DNA from: Dyella flava
Lineage (GTDB): Bacteria > Pseudomonadota > Gammaproteobacteria > Xanthomonadales > Rhodanobacteraceae
Reading direction: 5' to 3'
NCBI RefSeq assembly: GCF_016904955.1
Contig: NZ_JADIKE010000027.1
Span: 108,814 to 172,813, forward strand
Length of the DNA stretch: 64,000 nt
Shown here: piece after piece, positions 19,301 to 27,722 of the stretch
Numbering within the stretch: position 1 is the stretch's first letter
Layout of the letters: each line of letters begins with the position of its first letter
Notes under the pieces: model-generated
Seen by the model: the letters and a program-made list of their open reading frames with translations, nothing else
Database searches by the model: none
Told to the model about the DNA's origin: nothing
Translations under genes and position numbers: made by a program

Positions 19301-19401
19301 TGCACATAGTCCTTGATGGATGCCGGGACGGCAGCCGCACCGGCAGCGCCCCACCCGATCAAGGCGGCGATGGAGACCATCCAGGATAGCCACCTTGACA
19401 T
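16387..19401 (-). CDS. Two-component sensor kinase with periplasmic beta-propeller and HisKA_3 domain
   Basis: This 1004-aa membrane sensor has a signal peptide, then about 700 residues of two-component-regulator propeller repeats (DGWYWLGTSMGLYRFDG, GDIWVGTKAGLDRF, GRLWFAQMSGLAWMD), a Y_Y_Y domain (FRYRLVGAGSDWQFVG), one TM helix, a HisKA_3 dimerisation domain (RHAERERIARDLHDTLLQG, phosphoacceptor His) and a HATPase domain (GLVGMRERA). Start 19401 has GGAG nine bases upstream. No response regulator is adjacent. The H-box is almost identical to that of the small kinase at 31702, so the NarL-type regulator at 31056 is a candidate partner. Confidence 0.9.
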   Translation of the reverse strand: MSRWLSWMVSIAALIGWGAAGAAAVPASIKDYVHTSWTQREGAPADIRALAQTPDGWYWLGTSMGLYRFDGVKFEKRSLFPVESDKSQSVASLLVTRRGDLWVTLSYGGALELTGEDHSQVVTPPGLPSNAATDALAEDAEHDLWALVAGQLYRLHGHQWQLVAKSGAGLPEAPLDDLLVDAAGTVWAFTDTDVFRLRRGQVRFEKSMAAFPKGPQRAMWQTNDGGIWVADDEGERWLNLPDGPDPGTATAVSFQFSSSIRVIDRDGTMWFIDCDAAILCRYPHAKDERGLIDPKVSDADKLTLDDNIMSGLSMTVMVDRNGDIWVGTKAGLDRFRKPLVTVVHFPQPLVYFSVVPNPNGSVWVGTASMGYTDRWWLVDGYNAPHAWGDFIADTTASFRDKDGSILLGGESGLRRFDGKAMASIAVPDAMQDRKIQSILRDGKGRLWIAFRNAPVDQLDGNTWISKGHISALPDWHPISTAVGKDGSAWFGYDDSKVFVLRGNELTRYTRREGVQTGSVTAIWPGSPTLVGGELGLAALAGDRFRMLQTNVPGTLAGITGIVLASDDCYWFNTQAGAVRIRAEDLRRAMQDVNFKMPFQLVDALSGMPGGAQRIRPLPSLTQGVDGRLWFAQMSGLAWMDPRQVPMSLAPLRVVMLDLVSKAGAIPVDGRVGLPEGTHSFRIAYTALAAYLPERVTFRYRLVGAGSDWQFVGTDRVANFAGLGPGHYRFELEASEDGSPWTSPSVLPITIAPAFYQTIWFGIVCALVLLIGVVLITRRHTRLSNQRLLARVQIRHAERERIARDLHDTLLQGVQGLILRVHAAASQLSPEHPVSTSIERALERGEDILVEGRNRLHDLRLGMTGINELVTRITGFAEQCSADYPARVNVIANDSEQAIDPVVGEEAFLIAREALLNAFKHAHASDISVEVGHGGKGISMVIRDNGSGFNADVKPSSPQSRCWGLVGMRERASSIGAEFAIKSKVGQGTEVSLWIPANAVYAGGR

Positions 19402-19496
19402 CGACGGACGCTCCATCGCACAAACGGGATGACCTGAACAGATTAACCAAGTTCAGAACGCGAAGCGAAACACTCGTCATTCACTGAATCGGTGGA

Positions 19497-20447
19497 TCAG
19501 GGCATCTGGTCCAGCCACTCGACGATGTTGCGCACGGTATCGCCGTAGAACGTCTGGTACATCTCCAACGTCACATAGCCGATATGCGGCGTGGCCAGCA
19601 CGTTGCCCAGCGTACGCAGAGGGTTCGTCGGTTCGAGCGGCTCGGTGTCGTACACATCGATGGCCGCACCGGCGATCTGCCTGCCCTCCAGTGCGGCGAG
19701 CAGCGCCGCGGTATCGATGATCGGGCCACGCGATGTATTGATGATGCGGCCCGTGGGTTTCATCCTCGCCAATTCCGCAGCGCCGACCAGGCCTCGCGTC
19801 CGCTCGCTCAGTCGTAGATGGATCGACAGAAAGTCAGACGTTGAGAATAACGTGTCCTTGTCAACTCGCTTCACTCCCTTCGATTCCGCGCGCTCGTCGG
19901 TCAGGTTCTCGCTCCAGGCGATCACATTCATCCTGAAGGCGCGGCCGATCACGCCGACCGCCGAACCGATATGGCCAAGGCCAAGTAGCCCGAGAGTCTT
20001 GCCGGCCAGCTGGGTTCCGAGCATGAGCTGCCAGCCGCCTTCGCGCACGGATTGATTCTCGATAGGGATATGGCGGGCCATGGCCAGAATCATCGCCCAG
20101 GCGAACTCAATGGTCGGCGTGGACGAATATCCGGTGTGGACGACCTTGATGCCACGCTCAGTCGCCGCATCCGTATCAATCGAAGCGTTACCCGCACCGG
20201 TCGAGGCAATCAGCTTGAGATGGGGAAGTTGCTCGATGATGGCGCGCGTGAGTGGTGTTCGCTCGCGCATCACGCACAAGACGTCGAATGGCTTCAGGCG
20301 CGCAACGATATCCGCGGTTTCCGCCAGATGGTCGTTGAAGACCGTGATTTCCGCGCGGTCTTTCAGCACCGACCAATCCGCCAGCTTGAGCGCAACGTTC
20401 TGGTAGTCGTCGAGAATGGCGATTCTGATGGCGGAGGAGCTGGACAT
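19497..20447 (-). CDS. D-isomer-specific 2-hydroxyacid dehydrogenase
   Basis: The 316-aa NAD-dependent dehydrogenase has a Rossmann motif GLLGLGHIGSAVG, the catalytic arginine region INTSRGPIIDTAAL, a glutamate in DVYDTEPLEP and the catalytic histidine in TPHIGYVT. It reversibly reduces a 2-keto acid to a D-2-hydroxy acid. It is the last gene of the leftward array starting at 30595 and is separated from the HlyD gene by 72 bases that contain a REP palindrome, so transcription may be partly uncoupled there. It could also be a glycerate- or phosphoglycerate-type enzyme. Confidence 0.88.
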   Translation of the reverse strand: MSSSSAIRIAILDDYQNVALKLADWSVLKDRAEITVFNDHLAETADIVARLKPFDVLCVMRERTPLTRAIIEQLPHLKLIASTGAGNASIDTDAATERGIKVVHTGYSSTPTIEFAWAMILAMARHIPIENQSVREGGWQLMLGTQLAGKTLGLLGLGHIGSAVGVIGRAFRMNVIAWSENLTDERAESKGVKRVDKDTLFSTSDFLSIHLRLSERTRGLVGAAELARMKPTGRIINTSRGPIIDTAALLAALEGRQIAGAAIDVYDTEPLEPTNPLRTLGNVLATPHIGYVTLEMYQTFYGDTVRNIVEWLDQMP

Positions 20448-20476
20448 GGGTTGTTACCTTCGGAGGTGTTGATTCC

Positions 20477-20500
20477 TTGGGTTACGCTGCGCTAACCCAG
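20477..20500. repeat. Single REP palindrome
   Basis: One copy of the GGGTTACGCTGCGCTAACCC palindrome lies between the HlyD and 2-hydroxyacid dehydrogenase genes, inside the presumed operon. REP elements in this position often stabilise upstream mRNA or attenuate transcription; its effect here is inference. Confidence 0.85.
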
Positions 20501-20519
20501 GCTACGCGATCACGAGCGA

Positions 20520-21641
20520 TCAGTTGAAAAGCCATCCCAGCCCCCACGGTGGCCGATGGACGATAACGTGTGCGATCACCGACATCCCCGGTGACAAACG
20601 CGCTCCCGCGCGGGATTGATCGAGCACGATTTTGACGGGCACGCGCTGAACCACCTTGACGAAGTTGCCGGTGGCATTTTCCGGCGGCAGCAAGGCAAAG
20701 TTGGAACCGGTGCCCCGTTGAATGCTGTCGACGTGGCCATGGAATACCACGCCAGGAAGCGCATCGACGCGAACGTTCGCCGGCTGCCCCGGACGAATGC
20801 CGCCAAGCTGTGTTTCCTTGAAGTTGGCGATGACGAATACCTCGTCCGGCACCGCTGAAAACAGGCTTTGCCCGGGCTGGACGTAGTTGCCCACCTGCAC
20901 ACTGCGATTGGCTACGGTGCCGTCCGCGACGGCGTAGATATGCGTGTAGGACAGGTTGAGCCGCGCCTGATCCAGGACGGCCTGTTTGGCGGCGATGGCG
21001 GCGTCAGCCTGGACCACCTGGCTTTCCAGGACCGTGACCTGCGCCTTCACCGCAGCGAGCGTTGCGGTGTCGTGTTCCATCGCGGCGCGTTGCTGCTCCA
21101 CCTGCGAGGTCGCCAGCTGCAGCCGCTCCCTGGTATCGGCACCGCTTCGCGACAAGGCGCCATAACGAACCAGTTGCTGGTTGGCAAACGTCAGTGTTGC
21201 CTGATCGCTATCCACGGCCGCCTTGGCCGCGGCGACCTTGTGTTTCTGCTCGTCAATCTGCGCGATCAGGTTGACCTTGAATGCTTTCGCCGAGGCCAGA
21301 TCGGCCACGGCGTTGTTGACCGCGACCTGGTAATCCCGCGGATCCAGTTCCACCAGCAGCTGGCCCTTCGAGAACGCCGTGTTGTCGCTGACATGCAAGA
21401 CCCTCACATAGGCCGGCACTTTGGGCACCACCGTCACCGTATCGGCTTCGACGTACGCATCATCGGTCGCCGCCACGAACAAATAGGGAAGGTAAATGCA
21501 CAAGGCGACAATCAGCAGAGCCACCACCAGCGCGATGATGCCCCGGTGCTTGGTGATCGCAGGACGTTTTGGCGCAGGTGCGGGTGCCGGCGCGGGCGGC
21601 GTCGTGGGCTGACCGGTGGGGATGTTCGCTTGATCGCTCAT
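20520..21641 (-). CDS. HlyD/EmrA-type membrane-fusion protein
   Basis: The 373-aa periplasmic adaptor has a proline/alanine-rich cytoplasmic N-terminus, one TM helix (about 38-58, ALVVALLIVALCIYLPYLF), a lipoyl-like half-motif (DDAYVEADTVTVVPKVPAYV), a coiled-coil hairpin (about 120-215) and a second lipoyl/beta-barrel half (YAVADGTVANRSVQVGNYV). It links the inner-membrane MFS pump to the outer-membrane channel. Its ATG overlaps the pump's stop codon in ATGA, so the two are translationally coupled. Confidence 0.92.
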   Translation of the reverse strand: MSDQANIPTGQPTTPPAPAPAPAPKRPAITKHRGIIALVVALLIVALCIYLPYLFVAATDDAYVEADTVTVVPKVPAYVRVLHVSDNTAFSKGQLLVELDPRDYQVAVNNAVADLASAKAFKVNLIAQIDEQKHKVAAAKAAVDSDQATLTFANQQLVRYGALSRSGADTRERLQLATSQVEQQRAAMEHDTATLAAVKAQVTVLESQVVQADAAIAAKQAVLDQARLNLSYTHIYAVADGTVANRSVQVGNYVQPGQSLFSAVPDEVFVIANFKETQLGGIRPGQPANVRVDALPGVVFHGHVDSIQRGTGSNFALLPPENATGNFVKVVQRVPVKIVLDQSRAGARLSPGMSVIAHVIVHRPPWGLGWLFN

Positions 21642-23242
21642 TGCTTCGCTACCGGAGAAGGTGGCATCAGGGGCACCACGCAAAGCGCCACGACGCCAAT
21701 GGCCGCCATGAAATAGAAAACATCCGCATAAGCCAGCGTCGAGGCCTGCCGCGCACCTGCTTCGCTCAACATCTTCAAGGCCATCAGCCTGGCGTCAATC
21801 GGCGAGGTCCCGGCCCGGCCCACGATCTGTTCCGCGACGCCACCGGTCCAGGCCACGACCGGTCCATGCGTGGCATGCAGATGCTCGTAGAGCCGTGACG
21901 AATGCAGCGTCTCGCGTCGATGCAGCACGATCGAAGCCAGTGTCACGCCCAAGGAAGCTCCCAACTGGCGAAAGGTCATGTAGATGGACACCGCATCCAG
22001 CTGACTGGTGGCCTCGACCTTGCCGACGGTGCCGCTACCGATGCTGGACAGCATCGGCGCCAGGCAGAAGGCATACATCGCCAGGGGAAGCGCGTAGTAG
22101 ATCTCGGGTGTGCCGGTGGTGATCAGCCGCGCAAACACCAGCATCGATAGCACCAGCATGGTGAAGGCAAAGGCAATCGTTTTGCGCTGGCCGTATCGGG
22201 CAATGCCCGTCACCACGAACGGACGGATCGCTGCGGCCGTCAGCGCATAAACGCACATGAGGCGCCCGGTATCGGTCGCATTCAACCGGTTGGGATCCAC
22301 GCCACGCAGGTATTCCGGGAGTGCATACAGACTCCCCGAGAGAATGGTGCCGGCAAAGATCCCTAAGAAGATGGCCGAGAGCACCGGCCGGGTGCGAATC
22401 AGCTGCAGGCGCAGCAACGGATAATGATTGCGCTCGCTCATCTCCCAACCAATGAACAGCAACAGGGCCAGCACGGCGATCCACGCGAACCAATGGATAT
22501 GGGGCGATTCAAACCAGCCATCGATCTCCCCGCGGCTCAACATCACCTGCAATGAGATCACCGCAATGCCGATCAGGGTGATGCCGGGTTTATCGACATT
22601 GACGATGCGCGCGTCCGATGATGGCGGCACGTCCGGGTAGTAGCGAAGCAGCACCGCAATCGCCGCGATCGCAAAGAGCACATTCGGCAGGAAGATCAGA
22701 CGCCAGCTGATGTGGTCGGTCACCAGGCCGCTGTAAAGCAACCCGACCGTGGTGGCCAGGTAAAGCATGACCGACACGCGCATCAGGGACGTGCTGCGAG
22801 ACTTGCGATCCACCAGCATGTAGATGCTCGCTCGCCACCACATGGTCAGGCCTGAGCCGGCAAAGCCCTCGATCGCACGCCAGAACAACAGGCTTTCAAA
22901 GCTTGTGCTGAGGGAACTGCCGATCGAGGCGATCGCAAACAGCACCACCGAGCCGATGATGTAGCGGCGGTAATGCAGGTGCGCCGCCAACCAGATCGAG
23001 AGCGCCACGCCGAAGAACATCGTCGAGCTGTAGGTCGTGAGGATCCAGCTTGCCTGATCGCGCGAAATGCCGAAGGAACCTGCCATGTCCGGCAGCACCA
23101 GGTTCACCCCGTCGAAGGTGTAGAACTCGGCCGCCGTCGCCAGGCCCAACCCGAACAGCAACATTTTGGCGTCCGCCAACGACAGCGGCGCCTGGACACT
23201 TCGTGCAGGCGGATGGGTAACCTGGCTGGACGATTCAGTCAT
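21638..23242 (-). CDS. MFS multidrug exporter, DHA2 family
   Basis: The 534-aa inner-membrane exporter has about 14 TM helices. Recognisable parts include FYTFDGVNLVLPDMAGSFG in helix 1, SWILTTYSSTMFFGVALS, and FWRAIEGFAGSGLTMWW. Start 23242 (MTESSSQ) follows residues that look untranslated. It is the pump of a tripartite system with the HlyD adaptor immediately downstream and the outer-membrane factor upstream. The divergent helix-2/3 loop (LAAHLHYRRYI instead of GxLaDrxGrr) places it in a less common DHA2 subgroup. Confidence 0.9.
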   Translation of the reverse strand: MTESSSQVTHPPARSVQAPLSLADAKMLLFGLGLATAAEFYTFDGVNLVLPDMAGSFGISRDQASWILTTYSSTMFFGVALSIWLAAHLHYRRYIIGSVVLFAIASIGSSLSTSFESLLFWRAIEGFAGSGLTMWWRASIYMLVDRKSRSTSLMRVSVMLYLATTVGLLYSGLVTDHISWRLIFLPNVLFAIAAIAVLLRYYPDVPPSSDARIVNVDKPGITLIGIAVISLQVMLSRGEIDGWFESPHIHWFAWIAVLALLLFIGWEMSERNHYPLLRLQLIRTRPVLSAIFLGIFAGTILSGSLYALPEYLRGVDPNRLNATDTGRLMCVYALTAAAIRPFVVTGIARYGQRKTIAFAFTMLVLSMLVFARLITTGTPEIYYALPLAMYAFCLAPMLSSIGSGTVGKVEATSQLDAVSIYMTFRQLGASLGVTLASIVLHRRETLHSSRLYEHLHATHGPVVAWTGGVAEQIVGRAGTSPIDARLMALKMLSEAGARQASTLAYADVFYFMAAIGVVALCVVPLMPPSPVAKQ

Positions 23243-23371
23243 GCGATCACATCGGATGGATGAAGCCGGCCTGCTGATCAGGCCATGGGAGAGAAGCTGT
23301 GCTGGACATCGGAACCTCCGCGTCGTCAAAGGATGAAAACCGCTGGCATGACACCCTGCCCGTTTGGGGCA

Positions 23372-24820
23372 TCATCCTCCGCCGCCCATGGCACGGTAGA
23401 AAAAGATGGCCGAGCGCAAGGCGTTGACGCGGGCGTTCACCGCTTCATCTTGCGCAGCGAGCAACTGCCGCTCCGTATCCAGCACATCGGTCAACGACAC
23501 CGAGCCGGCTTCATAGGCCCGTTCGGACGATGCATTCGCGCGCTGGAGCGACACGGTCTCCGCATTCAATTGCCCCGACTGGGTGGCGTATTGCGCCTGC
23601 GCGGTCAACGCATCCTCCACTTCCTGGGTGGCGCGGAGCGCCGTCTGGCGGTAGTTCGCCAGCGCCTCGGCGTAAGCGCCCTTCGCATCGTTGACTTCCG
23701 CATCCACGCGCCCGAAGTCGAACAGGCGCCAACGCAGGCCAGCCAGCAACTGCGGTTGAAACGACGCCGCGGAAATCAGGTCATCGGAACCGAGACTTTC
23801 AAAGCCCAGCAATGCGCCCAGGGAAACGTGGGGGTAGTAATCGGAGATCGCCACACCGATGCGTGCGTTCGACGCCGCCAGGTGGCGCTCGGCCGCGACG
23901 ATGTCGGGCCGACTGCGCAGCAGTTGCTCGGGCTGCACACTGACGTTGACGGTGGGAATGGTCGGTATCGGCTTCTGCGTGCGCAGCTCGGATGCATAGG
24001 TGCCGGGCTGGGCTCCCATCAACACGTCCAGGCGATTGAGCTGCGCCTGCAAGGCAATTTCCAGCGGCGGTACGGTGGCCAGGGCCTGATCGACCAGCGC
24101 CCTGGTCTGGTCCAGTTCGCGGTCGGACGATGCGCCGTATTCGTTGCGCTGCTGGATCAATGACAGCAGATGCGTGTCGATGTCGATCTGACGCCGCGCG
24201 ATCCGCAGGCGCTCCTGATTGCCGCGAATTTGCACATATGCGTCCACGGCATCGGCGGTGACCGAGACGCGCGTGCCCAGATGGCCGGCTTCGGCAGCCT
24301 GCGCTTCGGCCTTGGCCGCTTCCTCGCCCCGGCGCAGCCCACCGAACAGATCGGTTTCCCAGCTGGCGCCGATACCTTCGTCGTAAAGCACCTCGTTGCG
24401 CAGGTAGCCCGGCTCCACACTGGCCAGCTCACCGATCGGGCTGCGCAAGGATTGATGTTCCGCATCGGCCGAGACGGCGAGCTCGCCCGACGGAAGACGC
24501 CTTGCACCCGCTGCTTCAGCCACCGCTTGCGCCTGCGTGACGCGGGCCAGGGCGGCCGCCAGATCCAGGTTTTGACGGCGCACCCGGTCCACGATTTGAT
24601 CCAGCTCGGGATCCTTGAAGCCTTGCCACCAGGTATCGAGCGGCAACGGCGGCGCCGTATCGGCCGGCGCAGCGAGCGGGTTCGAAACAGGTTTCAGGTC
24701 GAGCTTGGGTGGCTGGTAGTCGGGCCCGACTTCGACGCAACCGGCCATCACCAAGCCTACGGCGAGCGCACTGGCCCCCAGTAGCACCGTCCAATGCGAT
24801 CGCGTTACTTCTGCGGTCAT
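23372..24820 (-). CDS. Outer-membrane factor lipoprotein, NodT/OprM type
   Basis: The 482-aa TolC-like channel carries a lipoprotein signal with lipobox VMAGC (Cys28), then VGPDYQPP, the typical NodT start. Two OEP repeats follow (about 60-255 and 280-470), with the signature SRPDIVAAERHLAASNARIGVA and the late coiled-coil segment GSVSLTDVLDTERQLL. It provides the outer-membrane exit for the HlyD/MFS pair encoded directly downstream. The gap to the porin gene upstream is three bases. Confidence 0.92.
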   Translation of the reverse strand: MTAEVTRSHWTVLLGASALAVGLVMAGCVEVGPDYQPPKLDLKPVSNPLAAPADTAPPLPLDTWWQGFKDPELDQIVDRVRRQNLDLAAALARVTQAQAVAEAAGARRLPSGELAVSADAEHQSLRSPIGELASVEPGYLRNEVLYDEGIGASWETDLFGGLRRGEEAAKAEAQAAEAGHLGTRVSVTADAVDAYVQIRGNQERLRIARRQIDIDTHLLSLIQQRNEYGASSDRELDQTRALVDQALATVPPLEIALQAQLNRLDVLMGAQPGTYASELRTQKPIPTIPTVNVSVQPEQLLRSRPDIVAAERHLAASNARIGVAISDYYPHVSLGALLGFESLGSDDLISAASFQPQLLAGLRWRLFDFGRVDAEVNDAKGAYAEALANYRQTALRATQEVEDALTAQAQYATQSGQLNAETVSLQRANASSERAYEAGSVSLTDVLDTERQLLAAQDEAVNARVNALRSAIFFYRAMGGGG

Positions 24821-24823
24821 CCG

Positions 24824-26227
24824 TCACCAACCCCAGCGCAGCTCTATGCCTAGATAATCCGAGTCTTCCCCACCGGCACGACGAAGCGCCGTCGCGACAA
24901 AGTACCGGTCCGCTTCGAGCCCGAACGACAGGCTTCGCGTAGCGTTCCAGTTGACCTGCAACTGCCCATAGTTGGTGCTGTGCTTGCCTGGTTCGCCTGC
25001 CGTTCCCGGTACCGGGATATCCGGTTGCGCATAGATCGCATCACCCGTGGTCTCCCGCCAAAGCATCCCGAAGCCAGCAACGACTTTCACCTTATCAAAA
25101 GGCGACACAGTGAGCGAAGGCTTGAAGTGGATGAAGTTCGTGTAGCCGGTGTAGCCCGACAGCGTTTCATAATATCCGTTAGGAAACAGCGGGTTGAAGG
25201 TGCCAACCGTTGTGCCGTCCAGATGATGGGTGCCGGAGGCCGCATCCAGTTGCACGCCAAAGCGCGGCGTCCAGGCGACCTGGGTAAGCGTCAATCCGGT
25301 AAGCGAACCAAACGCCCATGCGTCAACGTTCTTGCTGCCGATACTGCCGCCCTGCTTCATGCCTTCAACATCCCAGTCGAAGACCTGGATGTTGCCGTAG
25401 TAATGGACATCCACGTTTTGGCGCTCTTCATTGCCGGATGCCGCAAGAAACTGGACGTTGTCCTGGCGGAAATCGGAAAAACTCACGCTGAGCTGACTGT
25501 TCGCGCTCATGCGTCGCTGCGCGCGCACGCCCCCGAACACCAGACGGCGATTGCTGAAATCGTCCCAATCGGTTTGATTGCGATATTGCACGGGCTGGCT
25601 GACGAAGCCGGTAATGCGCCATTGCACCGTTTCATAGTCCGCCCAGATCGCGTCATACGCCTGGCGCACATTCGGACCGTCGCGGACGGACACGAAGCGT
25701 TGCAAGTCGAAGGCAATTTCCTGCCGGCCGATGCGCAGCTTCCATTCACCGTTACCGAACTTCTTCTGCCAATCAAGGAAAGCGAGCCGCAAATCCAGTT
25801 TGTTCGCATCCACCGGGGTGGGATTTTGCAGCCAGGGAGCCAGCGCATTTTCGATCTGCACAAACACCCGGGTGCTGTCGGTGAGATGCGCATCCGCATG
25901 CACTTCCAGGCGATGCAGCAGGTAGTCCTGGCGTTTGCCACCCACCGTGCCGAACAGCGCCGGATCAACACTCACAAAGCGCTCGCGCAGCGTCACGCCA
26001 AACGACAGGTAGCGCTTCGGATCGCTCTTTGAAAATGGAATGTATTTAAGCGCATCGCCAAACTCCCTTGGCACGCGCGGATCGGCCAATACCGACCAGT
26101 CTTCCTGCCAGCGATAGAAGTCGATGTTCGGGCGAACCGGCGCAGGTGTGTCATCCGTCGTTTGAGCATAGCTACGGCCGGCGGCAACGCACACAATTAT
26201 CAACAGTAGCCCGCAGCGTGCCCACAT
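24824..26227 (-). CDS. Alginate-export-like outer-membrane porin
   Basis: The 467-aa protein has a signal peptide (LLIIVCVAAGRSYA) and a beta-barrel body of the alginate_exp family, seen in the long series of alternating strands and in ESVD-free motifs such as KLRIGRQEIAFDLQRFVSVRDGPNVRQ, which is characteristic although split here by my reading. The final residues ELRWGW end in an aromatic, as outer-membrane barrels do. It probably lets an organic substrate or product cross the outer membrane and fits with the efflux and catabolic genes around it. Confidence 0.82.
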   Translation of the reverse strand: MWARCGLLLIIVCVAAGRSYAQTTDDTPAPVRPNIDFYRWQEDWSVLADPRVPREFGDALKYIPFSKSDPKRYLSFGVTLRERFVSVDPALFGTVGGKRQDYLLHRLEVHADAHLTDSTRVFVQIENALAPWLQNPTPVDANKLDLRLAFLDWQKKFGNGEWKLRIGRQEIAFDLQRFVSVRDGPNVRQAYDAIWADYETVQWRITGFVSQPVQYRNQTDWDDFSNRRLVFGGVRAQRRMSANSQLSVSFSDFRQDNVQFLAASGNEERQNVDVHYYGNIQVFDWDVEGMKQGGSIGSKNVDAWAFGSLTGLTLTQVAWTPRFGVQLDAASGTHHLDGTTVGTFNPLFPNGYYETLSGYTGYTNFIHFKPSLTVSPFDKVKVVAGFGMLWRETTGDAIYAQPDIPVPGTAGEPGKHSTNYGQLQVNWNATRSLSFGLEADRYFVATALRRAGGEDSDYLGIELRWGW

Positions 26228-26285
26228 GAGTTTCCTTGAACCTTGACCTGGATGCCGTCATCGATGAGTGTTTGCATCCAACGGA

Positions 26286-27206
26286 TTACTGTTTCGCGCT
26301 CGCGTGAATTTCAGCGATGTAGCCGCCGGGAAATTGAACGATTGCCGCGGTCCGGCCGTCGGCCGTGTACGGGGCGACCAGAACCTGGGCACCGGCAGCC
26401 TTGGCCTTCGCCAGGGTGCCATCGAGGTTCGAGACCTCATACCCGGTCATCTCGTGACCATATGGAAACGGCAGATGACCGTCGGTGACGAGCACCACCA
26501 TCTTTCCGAACCCCGATTCAATGCGAATGCGTCGATAGGTGTCGGAGGGACGCCCGATCTCGACGCCTGAGGCACGCGCATCGTCGGAAACGACTTTCCC
26601 GTGCGCAAACGTGACGAAGCCATGCACAAAGGCATCAACAGCATCCGGCGAGACGTAGACCCGGTTCTCGGGAACGGTCTGCAACGGTTGGTAATGGGGC
26701 GTCGTGGTGTGCCAGTAAAGCTGCATATTGACGCCGCCGGGCCATTGGATCACCACATCCCGGCCGATCGGATCGGGAAAGATGCCGACCACCACGTTGG
26801 CACCCGCTGCACGGGCCGCAGCGACCGCGGCATCCATGTCGGTCACCAGGTAACCCGTACGCTCTGCGCCAAAGGGCCACGGTATCGGCGTCTTGAAGCC
26901 AAACACCGACAGCGTGCCGGCCGGCGTCAACACCAGCTGCGACATCGTTTTGCTGGGCGTTGGCGTCACCGTGAATACGCCTTGCTTGCTGGTCGTGCCA
27001 CCGAACGTCGCCTGGAAGCTGCTGACGAAGCGGTCGAAGTCTTCCGGCGCAACGTAGACGTGCGTGGTGTCGTATTGCGGGCCAACGGCGAACTTGGCGG
27101 AACTGCTTTCCTGCGCGATCGCCGATGCCTCCGGCAGCAAGAAAAAGCCGCCGACTGCGAAGGTGAACAGCACGACGGAAAGCGTGAATGACGAGATGGT
27201 GCGCAT
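26286..27206 (-). CDS. Periplasmic double-VOC (glyoxalase-fold) protein
   Basis: The 306-aa protein begins with a hydrophobic signal (SVVLFTFAVGGFFLLPEASA). Two VOC modules follow (about 45-165 and 175-300), each ending in a strand such as IQWPGGVNMQLYW and VQFPGGYIAEIHA, where metal-ligand glutamates or glutamines normally lie. It may be an extradiol-dioxygenase-like or glyoxalase-like enzyme, but export is unusual for this superfamily. It lies in the ten-gene array between DoxX and the porin. Confidence 0.75.
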   Translation of the reverse strand: MRTISSFTLSVVLFTFAVGGFFLLPEASAIAQESSSAKFAVGPQYDTTHVYVAPEDFDRFVSSFQATFGGTTSKQGVFTVTPTPSKTMSQLVLTPAGTLSVFGFKTPIPWPFGAERTGYLVTDMDAAVAAARAAGANVVVGIFPDPIGRDVVIQWPGGVNMQLYWHTTTPHYQPLQTVPENRVYVSPDAVDAFVHGFVTFAHGKVVSDDARASGVEIGRPSDTYRRIRIESGFGKMVVLVTDGHLPFPYGHEMTGYEVSNLDGTLAKAKAAGAQVLVAPYTADGRTAAIVQFPGGYIAEIHASAKQ

Positions 27207-27270
27207 GCCGGGCTCCTTGAATCGACGTCGAACAACATGGCTTTGCTTACGGTTTCGATGAGCAATGAAA

Positions 27271-27720
27271 CTATCGATCGCTCTCCTTCACCTCGTGACA
27301 ATGCAAGGCGGCGAACACCATCCCGGCAATCAGCGAAATGTGTTCCAGGAAATCGTTCAGCTCGGCAAAACGCGCCGGCCCTTGCAGCTTCCAAAAAGCG
27401 TGGGCCATGTAGGTCACGATGGCGGTGAACACGCCCAGCGCGCCCGCACCCAACCAGGCAAAGCGATTGAAGATGATGGCCAGCGAACCACCCAGCTGGA
27501 CGATCAGCAGAAGTCCGTAGAGCAGCCACGACGGCGGCAAACCGAGGCCCTGGATTTCGGCCAGGGCCGCATGGGGATGAACCAGCTTGTCGATGCCGCT
27601 CCACCAGAAAGGCAGCGTCAGACACAGGCGCGCCAGATAGACCGTCACCCGCGCCTCGAGGATCTGCACGATCCACGCAGGCGTGTCGTCATGAATATCC
27701 GGTTTGGTGGCAACGTCCAT
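27271..27720 (-). CDS. DoxX-family membrane protein
   Basis: The 149-aa protein has four predicted TM helices. The first helix has the DoxX-like pattern LARLCLTLPFWWSGIDKLVHP, slightly interrupted here by my reading, then GLPPSWLLYGLLLIVQLGG and a C-terminal HISLIAGMVFAALHCHE. Start 27720 lies two bases after the amidohydrolase stop, so the pair is co-translated. DoxX proteins are membrane components linked to quinone or thiosulfate redox chemistry and to detoxification; the role here is unknown. Confidence 0.82.
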   Translation of the reverse strand: MDVATKPDIHDDTPAWIVQILEARVTVYLARLCLTLPFWWSGIDKLVHPHAALAEIQGLGLPPSWLLYGLLLIVQLGGSLAIIFNRFAWLGAGALGVFTAIVTYMAHAFWKLQGPARFAELNDFLEHISLIAGMVFAALHCHEVKESDR

Positions 27721-27722
27721 CG

